From Photobacterium marinum (lineage in GTDB: Bacteria > Pseudomonadota > Gammaproteobacteria > Enterobacterales > Vibrionaceae): a stretch of 64,000 nt of DNA. Below the pieces are notes generated by a model. That model saw only the letters and a list, made by a program, of their open reading frames with translations, was not told where the DNA came from and made no database searches. Below are positions 1 through 9,409 of the stretch, in pieces (the stretch's first letter is position 1; each line of letters starts with the position of its first letter). Both the position numbers and the translations under genes were made by a program. The stretch spans positions 62,001-126,000 of the forward strand of contig NZ_AMZO01000002.1 in assembly GCF_000331515.1 (NCBI RefSeq), read 5' to 3'.

Positions 1-431
1 ACCACAACTTCTTCGATGTCAGTATTGCTGTATCGACACCACGCGGCTTGGTTACTCCGGTTCTGCGTGATTGCGACAAGTTGAGCCTGGCTGAAATCGA
101 GAAAGGTATTCGGGATCTTGCGATTAAAGGACGTGATGGCAAGCTGACTGTCGATGAGCTGACCGGCGGTAACTTCACCATTACCAATGGTGGTGTGTTT
201 GGCTCTCTGATGTCTACTCCAATCATCAATCCACCTCAGTCGGCTATTCTGGGCATGCATAAGATCCAGGACCGTCCGATGGCGGTTGACGGTAAAGTTG
301 AAATCCTGCCGATGATGTACCTGGCCCTGTCTTATGACCACCGCTTGGTTGATGGTCGTGAGTCAGTGGGCTACCTGGTCACCATCAAAGAACTTCTTGA
401 AGATCCTACTCGTCTGTTACTGGACGTTTAA
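1..431 (+). CDS. sucB: Dihydrolipoamide succinyltransferase, E2 of 2-oxoglutarate dehydrogenase (3' part)
   Basis: Only the C-terminal part of the E2 catalytic domain is present; the reading frame is open from the window edge (codons begin at base 3) to the TAA at 429-431. The E2 core moves the succinyl group from its lipoyl arm to CoA in the 2-oxoglutarate dehydrogenase complex of the TCA cycle. The sequence shows the family core ([20 protein letters not shown]) and the active-site signature DHRLVDG near the end, where the His and Asp of HxxxDG are the catalytic pair. It lies directly upstream of sucCD, the usual operon order. The lipoyl and E1/E3-binding domains lie outside the window. Confidence 0.96.
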   Translation, partial: HNFFDVSIAVSTPRGLVTPVLRDCDKLSLAEIEKGIRDLAIKGRDGKLTVDELTGGNFTITNGGVFGSLMSTPIINPPQSAILGMHKIQDRPMAVDGKVEILPMMYLALSYDHRLVDGRESVGYLVTIKELLEDPTRLLLDV

Positions 432-442
432 TTTCGGGCCAA

Positions 443-463
443 GCCGGGCTGGCTCGGCCCGGC
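443..463 (+). other. GC-rich hairpin in the sucB-sucC intergenic space
   Basis: A perfect 7-bp stem (GCCGGGC at 443-449, GCCCGGC at 457-463) with a 7-base loop lies 12 bases after the sucB stop. It is followed by ATAAATT rather than a U-run, so it is not a typical terminator. It could stabilise the upstream mRNA end or tune transcription into sucCD; that is inference. Confidence 0.5.
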
Positions 464-556
464 ATAAATTGGTTCCGACTTTCACTGATGCGGAAATACC
501 ATAGTATTTCAGATGGATAACAAGTCCCCAAGGGATATGAGAACGGATGGAACATA

Positions 557-1723
557 ATGAATCTGCACGAATATCAGGCAAAACAGCTATTTGCTGAATA
601 CGGTTTGCCAGTTCCGGAAGGCTACGCTTGTGATACCCCACAAGAAGCGGCTGAAGCCGCAGGGAAAATTGGTAGTGATAAGTGGGTTGTAAAATGTCAG
701 GTTCACGCCGGTGGCCGTGGTAAAGCGGGTGGTGTTGAGCTGCATGATACAAAGGAAGGAATCAAAGAATTTGCGCAGAAGTGGCTGGGTAAAAACCTGG
801 TGACTTATCAGACTGATGCCAACGGTCAGCCTGTTGCGAAAATTCTTGTTGAAGAAGCGTCAAACATCGCCAACGAACTCTATCTGGGTGCGGTTGTAGA
901 CCGTGCATCTCGACGTATTGTTTTCATGGCTTCAACCGAAGGCGGTGTTGAAATTGAGAAGGTGGCTGAAGAGACACCTGAGCTTATCCATAAAGCCGCG
1001 ATTGATCCGCTGGTGGGGCCTCAGCCTTATCAGGGGCGTGAACTGGCCTTTAAACTGGGGCTGGAAGGCGAGCAGATCAAGCAGTTCACCAAAATATTCC
1101 TGGGGCTTGGCACCATGTTCAGTGATTATGATCTTGCCTTGCTTGAAATCAATCCGTTGGTGATCACAGGTGACGGTAACCTGCTGTGCCTGGACGGTAA
1201 GATTAATATTGACTCCAATGCCTTGTACCGCCAACCGAAATTGCGTGAAATGCACGACCCTTCACAGGAAGATGAGCGTGAAGCGCATGCTGCCCAGTGG
1301 GAACTTAACTATGTTGCGCTGGACGGCAGTATCGGTTGTATGGTCAACGGTGCCGGTTTGGCGATGGGCACAATGGACATCGTTAACCTTTATGGTGGTC
1401 AGCCTGCTAATTTCCTCGATGTCGGTGGTGGTGCAACCAAAGAGCGTGTCACCGAAGCATTTAAGATCATTCTGTCAGACAGCAATGTTAAAGCTGTGCT
1501 GGTCAATATTTTCGGCGGTATCGTGCGTTGTGATTTAATTGCTGAAGGTATTATCGGTGCGGTTGAAGAAGTTGGCGTTGAAGTGCCGGTTGTTGTTCGT
1601 CTCGAAGGTAACAACGCAGTGCTGGGGGCAGAAACTCTGGCGAAGAGTGGTCTGAATATCATTGCTGCGACTTCCCTGACTGAAGCAGCGGAAAAAGTGG
1701 TTGCTGCAGCGGAGGGTAAATAA
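557..1723 (+). CDS. sucC: Succinyl-CoA synthetase beta subunit
   Basis: The nucleotide-binding subunit of succinyl-CoA ligase, which converts succinyl-CoA to succinate with formation of ATP or GTP in the TCA cycle; it works as a complex with SucD. The length of 388 residues equals the E. coli protein. It begins [12 protein letters not shown], the family start, with an N-terminal ATP-grasp fold ([16 protein letters not shown] near residues 45-60), a metal/nucleotide site around LLEINPL (about 195-201), and a C-terminal CoA-ligase domain with the glycine-rich FLDVGGGA. The ATG follows about 125 bases of spacer after sucB. Its stop codon overlaps the sucD start by one base (TAATG), which suggests translational coupling. 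Confidence 0.98.
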   Translation: MNLHEYQAKQLFAEYGLPVPEGYACDTPQEAAEAAGKIGSDKWVVKCQVHAGGRGKAGGVELHDTKEGIKEFAQKWLGKNLVTYQTDANGQPVAKILVEEASNIANELYLGAVVDRASRRIVFMASTEGGVEIEKVAEETPELIHKAAIDPLVGPQPYQGRELAFKLGLEGEQIKQFTKIFLGLGTMFSDYDLALLEINPLVITGDGNLLCLDGKINIDSNALYRQPKLREMHDPSQEDEREAHAAQWELNYVALDGSIGCMVNGAGLAMGTMDIVNLYGGQPANFLDVGGGATKERVTEAFKIILSDSNVKAVLVNIFGGIVRCDLIAEGIIGAVEEVGVEVPVVVRLEGNNAVLGAETLAKSGLNIIAATSLTEAAEKVVAAAEGK

Positions 1724-2595
1724 TGTCTGTTCTAATTAATAAAGATACTAAAGTCATTTGCCAGGGATTCACCGGCGGTCAGGGTACTTTCCATTCCGAG
1801 CAGGCCATTGAGTACGGTACACAAATGGTCGGCGGTGTGTCTCCGGGTAAAGGCGGAACGACACATCTTGGTTTGCCTGTGTTTAACACCGTTCGCGAAG
1901 CCGTTGAAGCAACTGGTGCGACAGCGACTGTGATCTATGTTCCGGCACCTTTTTGTAAGGATGCCATCCTGGAAGCTATTGATGCAGGTATTGAGCTCAT
2001 CGTCACCATCACCGAAGGTATTCCGACACTGGATATGCTGGAAGTGAAAATCCGCCTGGATGAAACCGGTGTTCGCATGATCGGCCCTAACTGTCCGGGT
2101 GTGATCACGCCAGATGAATGTAAGATCGGTATTATGCCAGGTCATATTCACCGTCCGGGTAAAGTCGGTATTGTTTCCCGTTCAGGTACGCTGACTTATG
2201 AAGCGGTGAAACAGACCACGGATGAAGGCTTTGGTCAGTCAACTTGTGTTGGTATTGGTGGTGACCCGATCCCTGGTTCAAACTTTATCGATGTTCTGGC
2301 AATGTTCGAAAATGATCCCGCTACGGAAGCGATTGTGATGATCGGTGAGATTGGCGGTACGGCGGAAGAAGAAGCAGCGGCTTATATCAAAGAGCATGTC
2401 ACTAAGCCGGTGGTTTCTTATATTGCCGGTGTTACAGCTCCTCCGGGTAAGCGCATGGGCCATGCCGGCGCTATTATCTCTGGTGGTAAAGGTACTGCAG
2501 AAGATAAGTTTGCAGCTCTGGAAGCGGCAGGTGTGAGAACCGTCAAGAGCTTGGCTGAAATTGGTAAAGCTTTGCGCGAAGTGACCGGTTGGTAA
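1723..2595 (+). CDS. sucD: Succinyl-CoA synthetase alpha subunit
   Basis: The CoA-binding, phosphohistidine-carrying subunit of succinyl-CoA ligase. At 290 residues it has full family length. An N-terminal Rossmann-type CoA-binding domain is seen ([13 protein letters not shown] near residue 15; [10 protein letters not shown]), and the phosphorylated active-site His lies in KRMGHAGAI (His at about 247). The start overlaps the sucC stop by one base. A symmetrical terminator follows 31 bases after the stop, so sucD closes the operon. Confidence 0.98.
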   Translation: MSVLINKDTKVICQGFTGGQGTFHSEQAIEYGTQMVGGVSPGKGGTTHLGLPVFNTVREAVEATGATATVIYVPAPFCKDAILEAIDAGIELIVTITEGIPTLDMLEVKIRLDETGVRMIGPNCPGVITPDECKIGIMPGHIHRPGKVGIVSRSGTLTYEAVKQTTDEGFGQSTCVGIGGDPIPGSNFIDVLAMFENDPATEAIVMIGEIGGTAEEEAAAYIKEHVTKPVVSYIAGVTAPPGKRMGHAGAIISGGKGTAEDKFAALEAAGVRTVKSLAEIGKALREVTGW

Positions 2596-2626
2596 TACCG
2601 ACCTGAGAAGGTTGATTTAAGTATTA

Positions 2627-2665
2627 AAAACCCGCCTTTATATACTGTATATGAAGGCGGGTTTT
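2627..2665. terminator. Bidirectional terminator between sucD and znuB
   Basis: A 12-bp perfect stem (AAAACCCGCCTT / AAGGCGGGTTTT) around a 15-base AT-rich loop, with T-rich flank on the plus strand and A-rich flank on the other. It lies between convergent genes and probably serves both. Confidence 0.88.
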
Positions 2666-2698
2666 CTTTGTGTCTTAGTTTGTCCGTGCAGTGATTAT

Positions 2699-3484
2699 TT
2701 AGCTTTCAGCTCGCTTGAGCTGGCTGAGCATAAAGATAGCAGCTGCCGAAACGACCACAGAAGGGCCTGCTGGGGTGTCGTAATGCCACGACATTGCAAG
2801 GCCGAGCATAACGGCAATTGCGCCAATGACAGATGCAAGGCCTGCCATGAATTCCGGACTTTGAGAGAAGCGTCGTGCTGTTGCTGCCGGGATAATCAGC
2901 AGTGAGGTAATGATAAGGGCACCGACAAACTTCATTGCGACAGCAATCACCAGGCCGACCATCAGCATTAGGATCAAACGCATAAATTCAACGTTCACTC
3001 CCTCAACTTGAGCCAGTTCTTCATTGATTGTCATCGACAGTAACGGACGCCACAGAGCGACCAGCAGCGCAAGAACAATAAACCCGCCTCCATAAATCCA
3101 CATGATGTCCTGAGTAGTAACTGCCAGCAGATCACCGAACAAATAGGCCATCAAATCAATACGGACATTATCGAGGAAACTGACGGCAACCATACCCAGT
3201 GAAAGGGCACTATGTGACAGTATGCCTAGTAGCGTATCTGTGGCGATGTATTTTTGCTTTTGCAGGCTGACCAGAATCACGGCAATAGACAGGCAGCAGA
3301 TAATTAAAGCCAGATTCAGGTTAATGTTAAACAGAAAGCCCAACGCAATACCCAGCAGGGAAGCATGGGAGAGGGTATCGCCGAAATACGCCATTTTACG
3401 CCAGACAATAAAAGAGCCAAGCGGTCCTGCCAGCGCTGCAATACCAATACCGGCAATCAGGGCCGGAAGAATAAATTCAAGCAT
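2699..3484 (-). CDS. znuB: Zinc ABC transporter permease
   Basis: The membrane subunit of the ZnuABC high-affinity Zn(II) importer. Its 261 residues form a mostly hydrophobic ABC-3 family permease; it opens [25 protein letters not shown] and has many transmembrane segments (for example around residues 50-75, 130-150, 170-200 and 215-240). It lies 6 bases after znuC in the same direction, the standard znuCB arrangement, and would assemble with ZnuC dimers and the binding protein ZnuA encoded divergently. Expression is expected to depend on the Zur box in the znuC-znuA gap. Confidence 0.95.
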   Translation of the reverse strand: MLEFILPALIAGIGIAALAGPLGSFIVWRKMAYFGDTLSHASLLGIALGFLFNINLNLALIICCLSIAVILVSLQKQKYIATDTLLGILSHSALSLGMVAVSFLDNVRIDLMAYLFGDLLAVTTQDIMWIYGGGFIVLALLVALWRPLLSMTINEELAQVEGVNVEFMRLILMLMVGLVIAVAMKFVGALIITSLLIIPAATARRFSQSPEFMAGLASVIGAIAVMLGLAMSWHYDTPAGPSVVVSAAAIFMLSQLKRAES

Positions 3485-3490
3485 GATTTG

Positions 3491-4249
3491 TTATTTTTCC
3501 TGGTGGTGTTGGCAAGGACCTACCGGGTTGCCTGCCAGGTTGTGTTCGTGATTATGATGGTGGTGATATAGTGCCAGCTGCTCACTTTGTTGTTGACCAA
3601 ATAGAGCGACATAAGACGGATGACTGGTAATTGTTTCCGGCTCGCCTGAGCAGCAAACATGATGGTGCAGGCAAATGACATGATCGGTTTTGGCCATGAC
3701 TAAGTGCAGATCGTGTGAAACCATCAAAATTGCGCAATTCAGCTTATCGCGAAGCGATTGGATCAGGCTGTAGAGTTCAAGCTGGCCATTCACATCGACA
3801 CCCTGAACTGGCTCATCAAGCACCAGTACATCCGGAGATTGAAGCAGAGCCCGAGCCAGCAGTACACGCTGCATTTCCCCGCCGGACAGCGAGTGCATGT
3901 TGCTGTGATGCAGGTGTGCGCCACCTACCAGATTTAAAGCGTTAGTTCTGTCGCTTTCAGAATAACGGCCAGCCAGTCGTAAGAAGCGATCAACCGTGAG
4001 CGGTAACGCTGAGTTCAACTGGAGCTTCTGCGGAACATAACCGATCCGGACTCCTTTCTGGCGAATAACCTTCCCTGATGTTGGTTTGCGAAGACCGGTA
4101 ATTACTTTTACCAGTGTTGATTTACCCGCGCCGTTTGGACCAATCAAAGTCGTGATTTGGCCTCGTTCAAGCTTTATTGATACTTGATCGAGCACGTGAC
4201 GCTCCCCGAAGGTAACGGTAACAGTTTGTAGTTCAACTAGGGTTGTCAT
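3491..4249 (-). CDS. znuC: Zinc ABC transporter ATP-binding protein
   Basis: The ATPase of the ZnuABC zinc importer, 252 residues. Seen: Walker A GPNGAGKST (about 38-46), ABC signature LSGGEMQRV (about 121-129), Walker B with VLVLDEPVQGVD (about 140-151) and a switch His in MVSHDLH. The C-terminal tail is rich in histidine (YHHHHNHEH and a later CQHH), a common trait of ZnuC proteins that could bind zinc. It is the first gene of a znuC-znuB unit divergent from znuA. Confidence 0.96.
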   Translation of the reverse strand: MTTLVELQTVTVTFGERHVLDQVSIKLERGQITTLIGPNGAGKSTLVKVITGLRKPTSGKVIRQKGVRIGYVPQKLQLNSALPLTVDRFLRLAGRYSESDRTNALNLVGGAHLHHSNMHSLSGGEMQRVLLARALLQSPDVLVLDEPVQGVDVNGQLELYSLIQSLRDKLNCAILMVSHDLHLVMAKTDHVICLHHHVCCSGEPETITSHPSYVALFGQQQSEQLALYHHHHNHEHNLAGNPVGPCQHHQEK

Positions 4250-4279
4250 AAAAAAGTGCTTAAGGTATTTGCCAAACTG

Positions 4280-4301
4280 AGATGTTATAATATAACATTC
4301 T
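4280..4301. promoter_or_regulatory. Zur operator between znuCB and znuA-mepM
   Basis: The 17-mer ATGTTATAATATAACAT (4282-4298) is palindromic except at its central base and matches the well-known enterobacterial Zur box core (TGTTATA..TATAACA). It lies 33 bases upstream of znuC and 41 bases upstream of znuA, so one operator can control both directions. When zinc is plentiful, Zn-loaded Zur would repress both units. Confidence 0.9.
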
Positions 4302-4341
4302 CAGCCCGGTTTTGTAATTAATTATTATTTCGGAAAATATT

Positions 4342-5238
4342 ATGCGCCGATTGTTTCTTTGTTGCAGCTCTTTAGCTTTACTTTTTTCATCTTATCTTTC
4401 AGCCAGCGAGTTAAACGTGGTTACAACAGTAAAACCACTGAATTTAATTGTTCAGGAGCTGACTGACGGTATCGCTCAGACTGAATATTTGTTGCCACCA
4501 GGGACATCTCCGCATGATTATGCGCTTCGTCCGTCAGATGTCAAAAAGCTACGTGATGCAGATCTGGTTGTTTGGGGCGGCCCTGAGCTAGAAATGTTCC
4601 TTACTAAGATTCTGGAAAATAAGAAAAACAGTCTAGCTATAACGAAGCAGCACGCCATTGATTTCCGCCATTATGAGCATGGTGCGGAGATCCACCACGG
4701 TGACCATACTCACAGCCATGATGGCGTTGATCCACACTTTTGGCTGGGTCCAAAGCAATCGGTCCAAGTTGCGCAGGTGATCACGGAAGCCTTGATTCAG
4801 CTGGATCCATTGAATAAAAATCGATATAAAGATAACCTTTCACAGTTCGCTTCAAATGTGGAAAAAGCAGTTGATGAACTCAATGCGGAACTCAAACCGT
4901 TAGCAGATCGTGGCTATTACGTTTTCCACGATGCTTACGGCTATTTTGAAGAACAGTTTAAATTAAATAACCTGGGGCATTTTACTGTCGATCCGGATCG
5001 CCGTCCGGGCGCGAAAACCCTGGTGACTATTCGACGGTCATTGCAGAACAAGCAGGCACAGTGTGTATTCAGTGAGCCGCAGTTCTCTCCGTCTGTTGTT
5101 AAAAGTGTAGTAAGTGGAACTCATGTTAATGTAGGAACCCTTGATCCTATGGCAACGGAGATTGCTGAGGGGAAAGGTGGTTATATTCGATTCCTGCATG
5201 AACTGGGACAAAGTTATATTAAGTGTCTTAAACAATAA
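4342..5238 (+). CDS. znuA: Periplasmic zinc-binding protein of ZnuABC
   Basis: The substrate-binding protein of the zinc importer, 298 residues. A Sec signal peptide occupies about residues 1-22 (hydrophobic stretch ending SASE). The family His ligands are visible in SPHDYAL and VDPHFWL, with a His-rich loop between them (HYEHGAEIHHGDHTHSHD), the charged loop typical of zinc-specific members. It diverges from znuC across the Zur box. Its TAA stop shares a base with the ATG of the next gene, so the M23 peptidase gene is probably in the same zinc-starvation transcript. Confidence 0.96.
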   Translation: MRRLFLCCSSLALLFSSYLSASELNVVTTVKPLNLIVQELTDGIAQTEYLLPPGTSPHDYALRPSDVKKLRDADLVVWGGPELEMFLTKILENKKNSLAITKQHAIDFRHYEHGAEIHHGDHTHSHDGVDPHFWLGPKQSVQVAQVITEALIQLDPLNKNRYKDNLSQFASNVEKAVDELNAELKPLADRGYYVFHDAYGYFEEQFKLNNLGHFTVDPDRRPGAKTLVTIRRSLQNKQAQCVFSEPQFSPSVVKSVVSGTHVNVGTLDPMATEIAEGKGGYIRFLHELGQSYIKCLKQ

Positions 5239-6593
5239 TGAAAAAATTTAAGGTTGCGGTTTTATCTTTAAAACAACTTCCTCGACAGCACAGGATTGCT
5301 TTAGTCTCAACTTCATTAATTGTGGCGGCTGCAGTGATGTGGCAGCCGTCATCCCCGTTCAATAAGTCTTCATCGTTTTCATCTGACGGGCGGGTTGAAG
5401 TTGATATTGCTGTAGATGATTTGGAAGTGCTGTCTGATCAGCACAGTGAGCCTATGGGGGTTGTTCTTGACCCTCATGATCCTGAATTCCTTGCCCCGAA
5501 AGATGAGCTTGAACAGCAACTGGAAAATGTTGTTCCTGAAGCTCACAGCCATAAGGTTGCTTCTGGTGAAACGCTGGGGGTAATCTTTTCTCAGTATGCG
5601 CTTCCACTTTCAGATATGTATCGCCTGATTGATGTGAATAAATCGATTCAGAACCTTGGCGTTGGCCAGATGCTGGAGTGGGCGTTAAATGATGAAGGGC
5701 ACGTTGAATCGCTGAGTATCAAGCGTAGCGCAAAGAGAACAGACGTTTATACACTAACGCCACAGGGCTATAAGTATAAAGCTCAAGAAGAGAATGGCGA
5801 GATTAAACCGGTTATGCTAACCGGGCGCATTTCAGGCAGTTTCTATCAGTCAGCTCGTTCTGCTGGTTTGTCTCCAAATCAGATTCAAACTCTGGTTCAG
5901 GCACTGCAATGGCGTTTTGATTTCGGCCGTGAAGCCCGTAAGGGAGATCGCTTTGCTGTTACTGTGGAACGAGAGTTTATTGATGGTAAGGCCGTCAATC
6001 GCGGCGAAGTGAAAGCGCTTTACTATATTAGCGGTAATCGTGAAGTGTTTGTGATGCGCAATGAAGACGGACAGTTTTATGACGCCGAAGGTAAAAGTTT
6101 GAACCGTGCGTTACGCCGGATCCCTCTGGCGAAACGCTATCGTATCAGCTCTTCGTTTAATCCAAATCGTAAGCACCCGATCACCAGGCGCATTTCGCCG
6201 CACAACGGAACTGACTTTGCGACACCAATCGGTACGCCGGTACTGGCAGCTGGTGACGGAGTAGTAGTTAAAGCTCGTAAGCACCGGTTAGCTGGTAACT
6301 ATATTGTGATTAAGCATGGTCGTGAGTACATGACCCGCTACCTGCATTTGCATCGCCTACTGGTTAAGGTGGGTGATAAGGTGAAGATGGGGCAGCGTAT
6401 TGCTCTGAGTGGTAATACCGGCCGTTCGACCGGACCGCACCTTCATTATGAACTGATTAAGAAAAACCGCCCGGTCAATGCGATGAAAGTACCGCTGCCT
6501 CAGGCTGAACCTGTTTCCTCTTCTCAGCGAGGCAAGTTTGTGAAACTGGCCAGAGATGAGAGGCAGAAATTGCTAGCGGTTATGCCGGGTTAA
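5238..6593 (+). CDS. mepM: M23-family murein DD-endopeptidase (MepM/Shy type)
   Basis: A periplasmic, membrane-anchored zinc peptidase that cuts peptide cross-links in peptidoglycan. Of 451 residues, the N-terminal hydrophobic segment (about 20-36) looks like an uncleaved anchor; a LysM/OapA-like region follows (SHKVASGETLGVIFSQY, about 104-120). The C-terminal LytM domain carries the metal-site motifs HNGTDFATP (HxxxD) and GPHLHYEL (HxH). E. coli mepM is likewise beside znuA. Here the ATG overlaps the znuA stop by one base, which predicts co-expression under Zur. The gene is followed by a strong terminator. Confidence 0.92.
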   Translation: MKKFKVAVLSLKQLPRQHRIALVSTSLIVAAAVMWQPSSPFNKSSSFSSDGRVEVDIAVDDLEVLSDQHSEPMGVVLDPHDPEFLAPKDELEQQLENVVPEAHSHKVASGETLGVIFSQYALPLSDMYRLIDVNKSIQNLGVGQMLEWALNDEGHVESLSIKRSAKRTDVYTLTPQGYKYKAQEENGEIKPVMLTGRISGSFYQSARSAGLSPNQIQTLVQALQWRFDFGREARKGDRFAVTVEREFIDGKAVNRGEVKALYYISGNREVFVMRNEDGQFYDAEGKSLNRALRRIPLAKRYRISSSFNPNRKHPITRRISPHNGTDFATPIGTPVLAAGDGVVVKARKHRLAGNYIVIKHGREYMTRYLHLHRLLVKVGDKVKMGQRIALSGNTGRSTGPHLHYELIKKNRPVNAMKVPLPQAEPVSSSQRGKFVKLARDERQKLLAVMPG

Positions 6594-6607
6594 CATATCT
6601 GTAAAGA

Positions 6608-6634
6608 AAAAGCGCACGGAAGTGCGCTTTTTTT
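6608..6634 (+). terminator. Terminator after mepM
   Basis: AGCGCAC (6611-6617), loop GGAA, GTGCGCT (6622-6628), then a run of T; it lies 17 bases after the stop of the M23 peptidase gene and closes the znuA-mepM unit. Confidence 0.88.
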
Positions 6635-6819
6635 ATATCTGAATTTTATTACCAGTTGCTGCTTTTGACTTATTTCTTGCTGCTTGGGAATCAATAGGGG
6701 AAATGTATCGAGAGAGGTGATTTCATCTTGCAGTCATTTAGGCTGGTGGTAAAACAAACAGATGATTAACAGATTGATACGAAAAAATTGATCGTTTGCT
6801 CATTAAACGCGCGTGAAAA

Positions 6820-6833
6820 TTGATTTAAAGCAA
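6820..6833. promoter_or_regulatory. Candidate FNR box upstream of feoA
   Basis: TTGATTTAAAGCAA matches the FNR consensus TTGAT-N4-ATCAA at 9 of 10 fixed positions (one change in the right arm). It lies 73 bases upstream of the feoA ATG. FNR activation of feo under anaerobiosis is known in E. coli; the site here is a candidate only. Confidence 0.5.
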
Positions 6834-6870
6834 GATCTATTGTGTTTCAAGGTGTAAGATTGCGAGCGTG

Positions 6871-6889
6871 AATGCAAATTATTATTATT
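6871..6889. promoter_or_regulatory. Weak Fur-box candidate upstream of feoA
   Basis: Read on the minus strand, this 19-mer has two perfect NATAAT hexamers of the three-hexamer Fur model, and the third is poor (about 12 of 19 matches to the 19-bp consensus). Its place 16 bases before feoA suits a repressor. AT-rich sequence makes chance matches likely. Confidence 0.35.
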
Positions 6890-6905
6890 AAGGTATCAAT
6901 TTGAG

Positions 6906-7133
6906 ATGAAATTGTCTGATTTGTCGTGCGGTGCCAACGGTATTGTTACCGAAATGTCAGCCCTTCCGTCAGCGACACGGAAGAAGTTAATGGTTATGGG
7001 ATTGTTACCTAATACTGAGGTAACCGTTATTCGTGTTGCTCCTCTTGGTGATCCGCTTCAGGTGCGTGTACGTGGTGTTGATATTGCGTTGCGTAAACAA
7101 ATTGCTGCCAATATTGAAGTGGAGACTCGTTAA
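6906..7133 (+). CDS. feoA: Ferrous iron transport protein A
   Basis: A small cytosolic SH3-like protein of 75 residues, the normal FeoA length, that supports Fe(II) uptake by FeoB. The sequence opens MKLSDLSCG and carries the family pattern KKLMVMGLLPNTEVTVIRVAPLGDP in shortened form around residues 27-50. It is the first gene of feoABC; its stop overlaps the feoB start by one base (TAATG). Upstream lie FNR-like and Fur-like candidate sites. Confidence 0.95.
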   Translation: MKLSDLSCGANGIVTEMSALPSATRKKLMVMGLLPNTEVTVIRVAPLGDPLQVRVRGVDIALRKQIAANIEVETR

Positions 7134-9409
7134 TGGAATACAACATTCTTACTGTTGGTAACCCTAACAGCGGTAAAACAACCCTATTTAACGGTCTGAC
7201 TGGCGCTAAACAACAAGTTGGTAACTGGGCTGGTGTAACGGTTGAAAAGAAAACAGGTCACTACCAGTGTGCCGGTGATAATTTTGCCCTGACAGACTTA
7301 CCTGGTATCTACAACCTTGACAGTGCAAACGACGCAAACAGCCTTGATGAGACAATTGCATCTCGTGCCATTCTGACTATGCCTGCGGATGTGATCATCA
7401 ACGTTGTTGATGCTACTTGCCTTGAGCGTAGCCTGTATATGACTCTTCAGTTGCGCGAACTTGGCCGTCCGATGATTGTTGTTCTGAACAAGATGGATGC
7501 CTTGCAGCGTCAGCGCCAGGTGCTGGATGTGAAAGCACTGGAAAAAGCACTGGGTTGCCCTGTGGTAACGCTGTCAGCAAATAACATCAAGCAAGTACAG
7601 GATTTCAAGTCTCAGCTTCATAAAATGCTTGCTCAGGGTGTAGCAGTAAAAGATCTGACGCTGAATTACGGTGGTAAGTTTGAAGCAGCCATTTCTGAGC
7701 TTCAGGCAATGTTTAGCAGCGAAACACTGAATGTTCGTGCTCAGGCTATCCGTGTGTTGGAAAATGACACACTGGTTATCAACAGCCTGAACGAGAGTGA
7801 TAAAAACAAAGCCTGCAATATCCGTAATAAACTGATGGTTGATATTGACCCTGATGTTCAGGTTGCCGATGTTCGCTATACCTTCCTGCATCAGTTGTGT
7901 CAGAAAGTGCGTCGCCAGGAAGGCAAACTAAGCCGTAGCCTGAGTGATAAGATTGACCGTGTACTACTACACCGTGCTTTTGGTATCCCGTTCTTTTTCA
8001 TCGTTATGTACTTGATGTTCATGTTCTCCATTAACATCGGTAGTGCATTCATCGACTTTTTCGATATCAGTGTTGGCGCTCTGCTAGTAGACGGCGGTCA
8101 TTACCTGCTGGATGATCATCTGCCTGTATGGCTTGTGACTGTGATTGCTGATGGTATCGGCGGTGGTATCCAGACTGTTGCGACATTTATTCCTGTTATT
8201 GCTTGTCTGTACCTGTTTCTGGCAATGCTGGAAAGCTCAGGCTATATGGCCCGTGCCGCTTTTGTGCTTGATAAAGTGATGCAGAAAGTGGGTCTGCCAG
8301 GTAAAGCTTTTGTTCCTTTGGTTCTTGGCTTTGGCTGTAATGTACCTTCAATCATGGCGACTCGTACTCTTGAACAAGAGCGTGAGCGTAAGTTGGCTGC
8401 AGCGATGGCGCCGTTTATGTCTTGTGGTGCTCGTTTGCCTGTATACGCATTGTTTGCAGCTGCGTTTTTCCCTGAAAGTGGCCAGAATGTCGTATTTGCT
8501 CTGTACCTGCTGGGTATTTTCGCGGCGGTTATGACAGGTCTTATTCTACGCAACACCCTGTACCCGGGTTCAAGCGACAGTTTCATCATGGAAATGCCTG
8601 ACTATGAACTGCCGACAATGCGCAACGTTGGTATCAAGACATGGCAGAAGCTTAAGAAGTTTGTTCTGGGTGCCGGTAAAACCATCGTTGTGGTTGTTGC
8701 CTGCCTGAGCTTCCTGAACTCGCTGGGTGCGGATGGTTCATTCGGTAACGAAGACACTGAAAATTCTGTTCTGTCAAAAGCTGCTCAGGTTGTGACCCCG
8801 GTTCTGGCTCCTATCGGTGTGAAAGAAGATAACTGGCCGGCGACTGTAGGTATTATCACTGGTATCTTTGCGAAAGAAGCCGTAGTGGGTACGCTGAACA
8901 GCCTGTATGCACCTTCTGAAGGTGAAGATGGCGGTGAATATGATCTGATGGCAAGCCTGCAGGAAGCGGTGGAAAGTATTCCTGCGAACCTGGCTGATTT
9001 AAGCTACTCAGATCCACTTGGTATCGAAGTGGGTGAGCTGACTGACCTTGATGCAGTAGCTGAAGTTCAGGAAGTCGATACATCTGTATTCAGTAATATC
9101 CAGGCGCACTTTGTAAGTTCTGCAGCAGCGATGGCGTACCTTGTATTTATTCTGCTGTACACACCTTGTGCGGCGGCAATGGGTGCTTACGTGCGTGAGT
9201 TTGGCCAGAAGTTCTCTGTGTTTATTGCCGGTTGGACTATGTTGCTTGCTTACACATTCGCAACTCTGGTTTATCAGGTGGCATTCTTTACTGCACATCC
9301 GGTAACCAGCATGATGTGGATTGGCTTCTTTGCTCTGATTAATGCCGCTCTGTTTATTGCCTTTAAGCGCGAAGGTAAGAAGCAAGCTCAAGAGGTGTTG
9401 GCACTATGA
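7133..9409 (+). CDS. feoB: Ferrous iron permease, GTPase FeoB
   Basis: The inner-membrane Fe(II) uptake protein, 758 residues, near the usual size. The N-terminal G domain has G1 GNPNSGKTT at 9-17, G3 DLPG at about 54 and G4 NKMD at about 120. A helical spacer follows, then the membrane part from about residue 280 with the two Gate motifs that hold conserved Cys (FGCNVPSIMATRT and MSCGARLPVYA). A soluble insert lies between late membrane segments (about 590-650). It is translationally coupled to feoA and feoC, the latter by an ATGA-type overlap. Confidence 0.97.
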   Translation: MEYNILTVGNPNSGKTTLFNGLTGAKQQVGNWAGVTVEKKTGHYQCAGDNFALTDLPGIYNLDSANDANSLDETIASRAILTMPADVIINVVDATCLERSLYMTLQLRELGRPMIVVLNKMDALQRQRQVLDVKALEKALGCPVVTLSANNIKQVQDFKSQLHKMLAQGVAVKDLTLNYGGKFEAAISELQAMFSSETLNVRAQAIRVLENDTLVINSLNESDKNKACNIRNKLMVDIDPDVQVADVRYTFLHQLCQKVRRQEGKLSRSLSDKIDRVLLHRAFGIPFFFIVMYLMFMFSINIGSAFIDFFDISVGALLVDGGHYLLDDHLPVWLVTVIADGIGGGIQTVATFIPVIACLYLFLAMLESSGYMARAAFVLDKVMQKVGLPGKAFVPLVLGFGCNVPSIMATRTLEQERERKLAAAMAPFMSCGARLPVYALFAAAFFPESGQNVVFALYLLGIFAAVMTGLILRNTLYPGSSDSFIMEMPDYELPTMRNVGIKTWQKLKKFVLGAGKTIVVVVACLSFLNSLGADGSFGNEDTENSVLSKAAQVVTPVLAPIGVKEDNWPATVGIITGIFAKEAVVGTLNSLYAPSEGEDGGEYDLMASLQEAVESIPANLADLSYSDPLGIEVGELTDLDAVAEVQEVDTSVFSNIQAHFVSSAAAMAYLVFILLYTPCAAAMGAYVREFGQKFSVFIAGWTMLLAYTFATLVYQVAFFTAHPVTSMMWIGFFALINAALFIAFKREGKKQAQEVLAL

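Noticed and set aside
2651-2905. 84-codon plus-strand frame starting in the sucD terminator
   Set aside because: It begins inside the hairpin and runs antisense to znuB; Cys- and His-rich by chance.
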